5,254 bases of DNA, taken from positions 1 to 5,254 of the forward strand of contig DASROF010000032.1 in NCBI GenBank assembly GCA_035647075.1, written 5' to 3'. Below are positions 1-4,521 of the stretch, piece after piece; positions within the stretch are counted from its first letter, which is position 1; every line of letters begins with the position of its first letter. The DNA is from Gp6-AA40 sp035647075. GTDB taxonomy: Bacteria; Acidobacteriota; Vicinamibacteria; Vicinamibacterales; UBA2999. Made by a program: the position numbers and the translations under genes. The notes under the pieces were generated by a model, which saw only the letters and a program-made list of their open reading frames with translations, was not told the origin of the DNA and made no database searches.

Positions 1-1
1 G

Positions 2-325
2 ACTTATGGCCCGCTACAGCGCGTGTTCGTCTCTCCAGTGATGCACCGATGGCACCATGCGCGTGACGTGGAAGGCGCGGGGAGCAACTTCGCGACGGTG
101 TTCTCGATCTTCGACCGGGCGTTCGGCACCTTCTACGTTCCGGGCCTGTGCACCGTGCCGCTCGGCGTGGTTGACGAGATCAGGCCAAGCACCGTAGGAC
201 GTCTGCTCTATCCGCTCCGCTGCTGGTTCGGTCGATCAGGAGCAGTTGCCCCTTCCGTGGCGTCGACACCGAGTAACGCTCAGGACGAAACAGCACAATA
301 TCCGCGCCCCGACTCCGTCTCTTAG
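2..325 (+). CDS. Sterol desaturase / fatty acid hydroxylase superfamily protein, C-terminal part (5' end outside window)
   Basis: Only the last 107 residues are present; the reading frame is open to the left edge, so no start is visible. Family members are membrane-bound di-iron enzymes that hydroxylate or desaturate lipids, with iron held by several histidine boxes. What is seen here is the last box, H15-R-W-H18-H19 (HxxHH, numbered from base 2), then the usual downstream block NFATVFSIFDRAFGTF (residues 29-44) and a PLGVVDEI / LLYPLR stretch typical of the end of the domain. The last 35 or so residues are polar and look like an unstructured tail. The stop TAG is at 323-325, and the gene converges on the acetyltransferase gene 18 bp away. 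The earlier histidine boxes and membrane helices lie outside the window. The family is clear; the substrate (sterol, fatty acid or carotenoid-like lipid) cannot be told. Confidence 0.85.
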   Translation, partial: TYGPLQRVFVSPVMHRWHHARDVEGAGSNFATVFSIFDRAFGTFYVPGLCTVPLGVVDEIRPSTVGRLLYPLRCWFGRSGAVAPSVASTPSNAQDETAQYPRPDSVS

Positions 326-343
326 CCGGAGGCGCCTCGACGC

Positions 344-904
344 TCACGTCACCGGACGCAAGCCATTCCCGGCCGCTTCATAGGCGAGGCCACACACACA
401 TGACAGGTCGTTGCGCAGCGATTCTCCGCAGCCGCACACGAATCCGACAGGACGCGCGGGCACACCCGCAACGAGAACATACGCGCCGACATCTTTCGTG
501 ACCACCGCGCCGGCGGCCACCATCGCGTACTCACCGATTTCGTGTCCGCACACGACGGTCGCGTTTGCGCCGATCGTCGCGCCGCGCCTGATCACCGTCG
601 GCAGGAATCCGGTGGCGGGTCGCTTGAATCGTCCAGACCGCGGCCGCAGGTCGTTCGTAAACACGCAGTGCGGCCCGAGAAACACCTCGTCCTCGACCAC
701 AACCTTGTCGTACAACGCAACGCCGTTCTTCACGGTCACATCGTCTCCGACGATCACACCGCTCTCGACAAACACGCCTTCGCCAAGGTTGCAGCCGCTG
801 CCAACGCGTGCGCCCTGCATTACATGCGCGTGCGCCCAGACACGGGTGCCTTCGCCGATGTCATCGCTCTCCACCATCGCCAGCGGATGGTATGTGTTTT
901 TCAT
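344..904 (-). CDS. WbpD/WlbB-type sugar N-acetyltransferase (left-handed beta-helix, hexapeptide repeats)
   Basis: A 186-residue protein with hexapeptide repeats along residues 8-76 (for example IGEGTRVWAHAHVMQGARVG) and 108-139 (IRRGATIGANATVVCGHEIG), the signature of trimeric left-handed beta-helix acyltransferases. The block VFLGPHCVFTNDLRPRS (residues 74-90) and the ending AYVLVAGVPARPVGFVCGCG match the WbpD/WlbB group. That group acetylates the 3-amino group of UDP-2-acetamido-3-amino-2,3-dideoxyglucuronate with acetyl-CoA in the cytoplasm, for O-antigen or related polysaccharide synthesis. The C-terminal tail has two Cys pairs (C157/C159 and C169/C171) resembling a small zinc-binding knuckle often found in this group. 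The ATG at 902-904 is chosen because MKNTYHPLAMV leads straight into the first helix turn. The preceding Shine-Dalgarno is weak. No other polysaccharide gene is visible, so the exact substrate is inferred; other hexapeptide acyltransferases of nucleotide sugars are possible. Confidence 0.85.
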   Translation of the reverse strand: MKNTYHPLAMVESDDIGEGTRVWAHAHVMQGARVGSGCNLGEGVFVESGVIVGDDVTVKNGVALYDKVVVEDEVFLGPHCVFTNDLRPRSGRFKRPATGFLPTVIRRGATIGANATVVCGHEIGEYAMVAAGAVVTKDVGAYVLVAGVPARPVGFVCGCGESLRNDLSCVCGLAYEAAGNGLRPVT

Positions 905-958
905 CTCGGCTTCATTTTGGCACAGCCGTTTGTCCTCGCCGTCGGTTCTGTGAGCGCC

Positions 959-987
959 TTCTCTATTCGGATCCCATCCGGTATGAT
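959..987 (+). promoter_or_regulatory. Candidate sigma-70-type promoter for the 447-residue exported protein gene
   Basis: In the divergent spacer 905-1025 there is a good -10 hexamer TATGAT (982-987, 5 of 6 to consensus). A weak -35 TTCTCT (959-964, 3 of 6) lies upstream with 17-bp spacing. This predicts a start near 994 and a leader of about 30 nt with GAGG (1017-1020) five bases before the ATG at 1026. A 6-bp inverted repeat, CGGATC (968-973) and GATCCG (985-990), overlaps the -10 and could be an operator, but 6 bp is short enough to arise by chance. Confidence 0.4.
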
Positions 988-1025
988 CCGGCTTTCCATC
1001 GAGCAGTGCGCCGAGTGAGGTTTAC

Positions 1026-2369
1026 ATGAAAACGAGGCGGTTCACGGCTGTATTCGGCTTTGCCGTTTTGGCCGTGTCGATCTGGCTGGTCGACGTCAAC
1101 CTGACAGGCGTCCTGGCGCAGGGAAATCCGCCTGCGCAACCCAATGCCGCCCCGCAGGGCACGCCGCCGCCGGGCGGACGCGGCAACGTTCCGGTCGGCC
1201 AGCTGCCGCAGGCCGGGCGCGGCCGTGGTCGCGGTCCGGTGGTGATTCAGGGACCGCCGCCCGGCGCCACGCCGCTCGCGGTCGATCTGTTCACCTCCAA
1301 GAACTTCTATAAGGACCAGGCCAACTGGCTCGACAAGCGCTACTTCCGCTGCAACAACCCACGCCAGCTCTATGACATGTGGAATACAGGTCGCATCGGC
1401 CCCAACCCGCCGGCCTCGGCATCGTGGGGCAACTGCGATGACGACTGGCCGCGCGATCGAATCGTGAGTCCATACGCGTACAAGACCGCCAGAGAACACT
1501 ACGAAGCGCTGATGGCCGCGGCGAAGGCGAAGGGCGGTCCGACCGTTTACAAGAAGGCCGACGTGCCCGACTGGGACGGCTACTACCAGCGCAACGGGCA
1601 GGCGGATCACGGATCAGAGTGGATCTGGGGCGTGACGCAGTCCCCGACTGTGCTGGCGCTGCTTACGCCGAAATTCCAGACCTACATGGTCCAGACCTCC
1701 TACCATGAGGCGGTCACCAACGCGCCGCAGTGGAGCGCGTCGTTCTGCTGGCCCGAGGGGTTCATCCGCTGGTGGTCGCAGCCCTCACGCGCTGGAGATT
1801 TCCAGCTGACGATGAGCACGTGGAACATCCAGTTCATCTCGGGCATCGCCGACAACTTCCTGCGCCAGGTGATGATCGGCAAGCAGCACGTGCAGAAGAC
1901 CCCGCAGTGGTACGGCGAAACGATCGGCTTCTGGGACGGCACCACGCTGGTGACATGGACCGCGAACATCCAGCCGTGGCAGCTCTCGCACGGGATGTTC
2001 GAGACGAGCGACAAACTCGAAACAATCGAGACGTTCAAACCGGTCGTCGACGCCAGCGGAAAATTCACCGGCCTCGATCACGAGACCATCTTCTACGACC
2101 CCGACGCCTTCGTCACACCCCTCCGCGCGTCGTTCCGCTTCAACCGCATCGCAACCCCCGACGCCCCGGAACGCCGCTACAACTACATCGAGTGCCTGAG
2201 CAACATCTTCAACACCGATGGCAAGCCGAAGCAGGTCTCGAATCCCGACCCGCGTTTCGTGGATTATTACGGCCGGCCGTGGGCGAAGAACTGGGAGAGA
2301 TATTTCGAGGCCGGCTGGGACAAACCGGAACCGGAACTGCCGGCGGCGATTACTGATATCTTTAAATAG
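1026..2369 (+). CDS. Exported Trp-rich protein of unknown function, partner of DUF6152-like protein
   Basis: A 447-residue protein with a Sec-type signal peptide: basic KTRR, hydrophobic core at 6-22, likely cleavage after VLA at 31. There is no lipobox cysteine. A low-complexity Pro/Gly/Gln/Arg-rich linker follows (33-80), then a globular part. I recognise no enzyme fold. The segment WYGETIGFWDGTTLVTWT (295-312) and the later FYDPDAF (356-362) resemble a large group of exported bacterial proteins with the pattern W.G.S.G.WeGDTLVV, commonly found in Acidobacteriota and some Proteobacteria beside DUF6152 proteins, as here; that group has no assigned function as far as I know. Four cysteines remain after cleavage (C109, C137, C241, C390), enough for two disulphides. 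GAGG at 1017-1020 supports the ATG start. The TAG stop lies inside the first unit of the downstream heptad repeat. Reality of the gene is near certain; function is unknown. Confidence 0.85.
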   Translation: MKTRRFTAVFGFAVLAVSIWLVDVNLTGVLAQGNPPAQPNAAPQGTPPPGGRGNVPVGQLPQAGRGRGRGPVVIQGPPPGATPLAVDLFTSKNFYKDQANWLDKRYFRCNNPRQLYDMWNTGRIGPNPPASASWGNCDDDWPRDRIVSPYAYKTAREHYEALMAAAKAKGGPTVYKKADVPDWDGYYQRNGQADHGSEWIWGVTQSPTVLALLTPKFQTYMVQTSYHEAVTNAPQWSASFCWPEGFIRWWSQPSRAGDFQLTMSTWNIQFISGIADNFLRQVMIGKQHVQKTPQWYGETIGFWDGTTLVTWTANIQPWQLSHGMFETSDKLETIETFKPVVDASGKFTGLDHETIFYDPDAFVTPLRASFRFNRIATPDAPERRYNYIECLSNIFNTDGKPKQVSNPDPRFVDYYGRPWAKNWERYFEAGWDKPEPELPAAITDIFK

Positions 2370-2405
2370 TTCGTAGTTCGTAGTTCGTAGTTCGTAGTTG
2401 GTAGT
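2368..2405 (+). repeat. Heptanucleotide tandem repeat (AGTTCGT)n
   Basis: Four exact AGTTCGT units (2368-2395), a fifth unit with one change (AGTTGGT, 2396-2402) and a partial AGT. The array begins inside the stop codon of the upstream gene. Each unit boundary contains TAG (2367, 2374, 2381, 2388, 2395, 2402), so the array closes all three forward frames. The reverse strand stays open and would read as a repeating seven-residue peptide (RTTNYEL). It is a spacer repeat, not a CRISPR: there are no spacers. Confidence 0.9.
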
Positions 2406-2423
2406 GTCCGGCTTCAGCCGGAC
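2406..2423. repeat. REP-like palindrome GTCCGGC-TTCA-GCCGGAC
   Basis: A perfect 7-bp stem (2406-2412 with 2417-2423) around a TTCA loop directly abuts the heptad array. There is no T tract, so it is not a standard intrinsic terminator. As RNA it would form a stable GC hairpin between the two exported-protein genes and could tune expression of the downstream gene or protect the upstream message. Similar GTCCGGCTTCAGCCGGAC units are, from general familiarity, dispersed in Acidobacteriota genomes; the copy number here cannot be seen from one window. Confidence 0.75.
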
Positions 2424-2426
2424 TTC

Positions 2427-2445
2427 GGGAGTGGGATTGGGAGTT
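2427..2445 (+). promoter_or_regulatory. GGGA-repeat stretch supplying the ribosome binding site of the DUF6152-like gene
   Basis: GGGA occurs at 2427, 2433 and 2439 with 6-bp spacing (GGGAGT-GGGATT-GGGAGT). The last copy, GGGAG at 2439-2443, sits five bases before ATG 2449 and is a good Shine-Dalgarno. It supports 2449 as the start rather than an in-frame non-ATG codon at 2398, which would read through the palindrome and repeat tail. Confidence 0.6.
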
Positions 2446-2448
2446 CTT

Positions 2449-2931
2449 ATGACAGCTCGCACTCTTAGCAGAGTGGCAATGGCGCTGGCGGCGGTTGCGA
2501 TCGTGCTCCAGGCACCGCTCTTCGCCCATCACTCGTTCGCGATGTACGACCAGAACAAGACTGTGACGGTCACCGGCGTCGTCAAGCAGTACGTGCCACA
2601 GGCCAATCACGCCGAGTTCCATCTCTACCTTCTCACCGACGATCGGAAGGGGCTCGAGAAGAAGGATGGCAAGTACGTCGAGTACGGCGTCGAGATGGCC
2701 GGAACAGCGCAGCTTGAACGACAGGGCGTCACCGCACAGACCTATCCGGTGGGCACCGTGTTGAGCGTCAAGGTGAACCCGCAGCGCGACGGCACCAACT
2801 TCGGCGCGCGCGTCAGCGCGCTCGCCCGCTGCCCGATGGATCCGGCAACGAACAAGCCGAAGCTGCCAGAGGCCGGCAAGGGTTGCGACTCCGTTCCCGG
2901 ACGCATCCTGAGCGGCGGAGAGACCTTCTAA
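2449..2931 (+). CDS. DUF6152-like exported protein
   Basis: A 160-residue protein starting at the ATG preceded by GGGAG. Residues 1-26 form a Sec signal peptide (LSR, then a hydrophobic run to APLFA), and cleavage after A26 would leave a mature protein beginning HHSFAMYD. An HHSFA start followed by a K.VT..G.V beta-rich segment and a conserved N.HA.FHL region (53-59) is the hallmark of the DUF6152 family, small exported proteins of unknown function. The N-terminal HH could in principle bind a metal, but that is inference. Two cysteines occur in the C-terminal third (ARCPMD and KGCDSV) and could form a disulphide. It follows the 447-residue gene by 79 bp in the same direction and probably shares its transcript; the pairing of these two families recurs in related bacteria. 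The family call is fairly sure; the biochemical role is not known. Confidence 0.85.
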   Translation: MTARTLSRVAMALAAVAIVLQAPLFAHHSFAMYDQNKTVTVTGVVKQYVPQANHAEFHLYLLTDDRKGLEKKDGKYVEYGVEMAGTAQLERQGVTAQTYPVGTVLSVKVNPQRDGTNFGARVSALARCPMDPATNKPKLPEAGKGCDSVPGRILSGGETF

Positions 2932-2939
2932 GAACTCCG

Positions 2940-3072
2940 TTGGTCCTTGGTGCCTGGTTTTTAGTGCTCGGTCCGTTCATGGTCCTGGGTCCTTCAACCG
3001 GTCGCCGGCACTAATCGGGGACCACGGACCAAGCACGGACCAAGCACCAGGTCCCCAGGGACCTTGGGACTT
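2940..3072. repeat. Degenerate heptad dyad (TTGGTSC family) filling the intergenic spacer
   Basis: The left part reads as 7-bp units TTGGTCC, TTGGTGC, CTGGTTT, TTAGTGC, TCGGTCC (2940-2974), then GGTCCTG-GGTCCTT (2981-2994). The right part (3021-3072) carries the same motif on the other strand, including an exact 11-bp tandem repeat ACGGACCAAGC (3024-3034 and 3035-3045). The halves can pair: GTGCTCGGTCCGT (2964-2976) against ACGGACCAAGCAC (3024-3036), 12 of 13. A second small hairpin, AGGTCC (3049-3054) with GGACCT (3059-3064), is nested at the right end. The element occupies nearly the whole spacer between the exported pair and the membrane-protein pair. No T tract follows a stem, so it is not a classic terminator. 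Confidence 0.75.
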
Positions 3073-3082
3073 GAGTGGCGCC

Positions 3083-3607
3083 GTGAAACAATTCGCTCTC
3101 TGGCTTGCGGCGACGCCGCCCAGCGTCTTCATCCAGGAACATAACGCCTGGACGATCCCTTTTATCCAATCCATTCACATCGTCGGCATCGCTCTCGTTA
3201 TGGGCACGGTGTTGATGATCGACCTGCGCCTCCTCGGGTGGGCGGGCAGCGATCAGACGGTCGAACGGACCTCGCGTCGTTTCGGTCCGTGGCTCACCGG
3301 CGCGCTCTGGCTGATGTTGATCAGCGGCGGGCTGATGGTGATCGGGCAACCGACGCGCGAGCTGATGGCGTTCTCGTTCCGCCTGAAGATGGGGCTCGTC
3401 GCCGGCGGGGCGCTCATCGCGGTGATGTTGCTGAGGGCGATGCGCAGAGCGGGGATGGGGGATCAGGGCTCCGGAGTCGGGGAACCGGGATCAGGGATGC
3501 GGGCCCTGGCGATTATTATGTTCGTCGGCTGGGTGTGCGTCATCGTGCTTGGACGCCTGATCGCATACGACCACGTGTGGGGTTCGTGGTCGCCGGCGGG
3601 ATCCTAG
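3083..3607 (+). CDS. DUF6644-like four-helix membrane protein (paralogue 1)
   Basis: 174 residues from GTG 3083. Helices are expected at about 26-46, 70-88, 101-117 and 141-161. The family pattern is visible as WLAATPPS near the N-terminus, then IHIVGIALVMGT...LRLLG (31-52), FRLK before helix 3 (99-102) and GRLIAY at the end of helix 4 (157-162). I chose GTG 3083 because MKQFALWLAATP matches the usual short lead before W L..TP.S; TTG 3071 in the same frame would add four residues from the repeat tail and remains possible. The Shine-Dalgarno for either is weak. The loop between helices 3 and 4 (residues 124-141) is Gly-rich and is encoded by a 7-bp-period repeat. The stop is two bases before the next gene, a close paralogue, so the two are almost certainly co-expressed. 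The function of the family is unknown; an inner-membrane location is clear. Confidence 0.8.
   Translation: MKQFALWLAATPPSVFIQEHNAWTIPFIQSIHIVGIALVMGTVLMIDLRLLGWAGSDQTVERTSRRFGPWLTGALWLMLISGGLMVIGQPTRELMAFSFRLKMGLVAGGALIAVMLLRAMRRAGMGDQGSGVGEPGSGMRALAIIMFVGWVCVIVLGRLIAYDHVWGSWSPAGS
3451..3506 (+). repeat. Heptad repeat (NGGGATC-like) inside the membrane-protein coding region
   Basis: Eight successive 7-bp units: GGGGATG, GGGGATC, AGGGCTC, CGGAGTC, GGGGAAC, CGGGATC, AGGGATG, CGGGCCC. GG is kept at positions 2-3 of every unit. They encode the Gly-rich loop at residues 124-141 of paralogue 1. The other paralogue lacks a comparable Gly stretch at this point. The tract stays free of stop codons in the gene's frame. 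This looks like a repeat insertion or expansion tolerated in a loop, now partly decayed. Confidence 0.7.
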
Positions 3608-3609
3608 CC

Positions 3610-4248
3610 ATGGACATCGACGCGACGCTGCGCTCGCTGCAGGCAACGGGGCTCGCGACACGTATCCGCGACTCGCTCCTCTACTTTCCTCTCCTCGAAG
3701 CGATTCACGTGGTCGGACTGTCACTGGTTGTCGGGACGGTCCTCGTCATCAATCTGCGCCTGCTCGGACTCGCGTCGGTCGATCGGTCGTTTCGTCGGAT
3801 GTCGTCGGAGATCCTGAAGTGGACGTGGGGAGCGTTCGTGCTCACCGTCCTTGCCGGCGCGTTGATGTTCATCACCAACGCCGAGGTCTACTTCCATAAC
3901 GTCTACTTCCGGACGAAGCTCACACTGCTTGCCCTGGCTGGACTGAACGTGCTGGTGTTTCAGTTGACGGCGAACCGCACAGTCGATCGCTGGGATCGTT
4001 CGCGGTCGGCGCCAGCGATCGGCCGCGCTGTGGCCGTGCTGACGATGGCGATTTGGATCGGCGCCATCTTCGCGGGTCGCATGATCGGTTTCACCACCAC
4101 GCGACAGGCAACACCGCCACCCCCGGCGTCCGAGGAAATCAACTTCGAAGATCTGCTCGGCCTGCCTGCATCCGGCGCGCCGCAAACGCCTTCGCCAACT
4201 CCCGCTCCAGCGCCGACGCCGACACCGACACCATCACCGACGAAGTAG
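3610..4248 (+). CDS. DUF6644-like four-helix membrane protein (paralogue 2) with Pro/Thr-rich tail
   Basis: 212 residues from ATG 3610, two bases after the stop of paralogue 1, with GGGA at 3598-3601 as ribosome binding site inside the upstream gene. The open frame extends upstream, but that part overlaps paralogue 1 and is not protein-like. Helices are expected at about 26-47, 72-89, 101-118 and 139-160. Motifs align with paralogue 1: AIHVVGLSLVVGT...LRLLG (31-53), FRTK (100-103) and GRMIGF (156-161). A conserved His in helix 1 (H33), the FR.K before helix 3 and GR ending helix 4 recall the layout of CopD/HemJ-like four-helix membrane proteins, which is only a loose analogy. After helix 4 there is a polar segment (EEINFEDLLGLP) and a tail of alternating Pro with Thr/Ala/Ser to the C-terminus, encoded by CCGACA-like 6-bp units; paralogue 1 lacks this. 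The pair probably forms a heteromer or acts on one substrate. Function is unknown. Confidence 0.82.
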   Translation: MDIDATLRSLQATGLATRIRDSLLYFPLLEAIHVVGLSLVVGTVLVINLRLLGLASVDRSFRRMSSEILKWTWGAFVLTVLAGALMFITNAEVYFHNVYFRTKLTLLALAGLNVLVFQLTANRTVDRWDRSRSAPAIGRAVAVLTMAIWIGAIFAGRMIGFTTTRQATPPPPASEEINFEDLLGLPASGAPQTPSPTPAPAPTPTPTPSPTK

Positions 4249-4257
4249 ACCGCGTTG

Positions 4258-4460
4258 TTGGTCCTTCGGCCCAGGTCCGAGGAATTGGCCACGGTGATCA
4301 GCGGCGGCGATCCCTCGAGACGGCGCGATCAGCGAAGACCGTAAAAACGCGCCGAAGGCTTACCATCAGCGACGGCCGGAGGCGCGTTTTTTCCGCGGCG
4401 GCGAGCGGGATCGTCCGCCGCTGATCATCGTGGCTTTTAGACCAGGCACGAAAGGACCAA
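4258..4460. repeat. Large nested inverted repeat (203 bp) in the spacer before the sigma factor gene
   Basis: Three nested stems share one centre. Outer: TTGGTCCTTCG (4258-4268) with 4449-4460 (one bulge), then GCC..GGTC (4269-4277) with 4440-4447. Middle: 4288-4314 with 4407-4434, giving 27 pairs with one G-T wobble and a single-base bulge at 4414. Inner: AAAAACGCGCC (4343-4353) with 4381-4391, 11 perfect pairs. It covers most of the 273-bp gap between the membrane-protein pair and the sigma factor gene, a stretch with no credible gene. It could be a structured RNA or 3' UTR, a terminator complex, or a non-autonomous mobile element of MITE type. No target-site duplication is obvious at either edge. 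Confidence 0.75.
4343..4392 (+). terminator. Intrinsic, possibly bidirectional, terminator hairpin
   Basis: A perfect 11-bp stem AAAAACGCGCC (4343-4353) / GGCGCGTTTTT (4381-4391) with a run of six T (4387-4392). The left arm's A tract would give a U run on the opposite strand, so it could act both ways. The loop is long (27 nt) and partly GC-rich. It lies 95 bp after the stop of paralogue 2, placing it as the end of the membrane-protein transcript. Only the rightward direction has a gene that would need it. Confidence 0.6.
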
Positions 4461-4482
4461 GGCCGCTGCGGTCCTGATCCGC

Positions 4483-4509
4483 ACAATATCCCCCTCTCGT
4501 ATCCGTCTA
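4483..4509 (+). promoter_or_regulatory. Possible ECF-type (autoregulatory) promoter upstream of the sigma factor gene
   Basis: CGTCTA (4504-4509) resembles the CGTC-type -10 used by many ECF sigma factors. An A-rich ACAATA (4483-4488) lies at roughly -35 distance. A start near 4515 would leave only a few bases before GTG 4522, with little room for the AGG at 4513-4515 to serve as ribosome binding site. That weakens the call. No convincing sigma-70 promoter is seen between the inverted repeat and the gene. Confidence 0.25.
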
Positions 4510-4521
4510 CATAGGTAGCGG

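Noticed and set aside
329..338. GAGGCGCCTC palindrome between the two convergent genes as a terminator
   Set aside because: It is a perfect 10-bp palindrome without a loop or T tract, so it cannot form a normal terminator hairpin.
411..1029. Long rightward open frames antisense to the acetyltransferase gene
   Set aside because: Their translations show no recognisable motif and reflect high-GC shadow coding; the opposite strand has a clear hexapeptide-repeat protein.
963..1610. Leftward open frame over the start of the 447-residue gene
   Set aside because: Its product is Arg/Val/Gly-rich with no motif, and the rightward gene has a signal peptide and family motifs.
2398..2448. Earlier non-ATG start for the DUF6152-like gene
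   Set aside because: It would encode the palindrome and repeat tail ahead of a good signal peptide; the Shine-Dalgarno fits ATG 2449.
1785..2462. Leftward open frame ending in RLKPDTT / RTTNYEL-like peptide
   Set aside because: The peptide is just the reverse translation of the palindrome and heptad array; the remainder is a shadow of the exported-protein gene.
2368..3072. CRISPR array
   Set aside because: Repeat units are 7 to 11 bp and contiguous, with no unique spacers of regular length and no cas genes.
3238..3609. Upstream in-frame extension of the second DUF6644-like gene
   Set aside because: It overlaps paralogue 1 in another frame, has Arg/Asp/Gly-rich composition unlike a protein of this family, and ATG 3610 with GGGA upstream gives the expected N-terminus.
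4288..4434. Terminal inverted repeats of an insertion sequence
   Set aside because: There is no transposase between the arms (only 92 bp) and no target-site duplication at the edges; a MITE remains possible and is kept as a hypothesis only.
4298..4486. Small leftward gene in the spacer before the sigma factor
   Set aside because: The Arg/Ser-rich product has no motif, the frame lies across the inverted repeat, and no ribosome binding site supports it.
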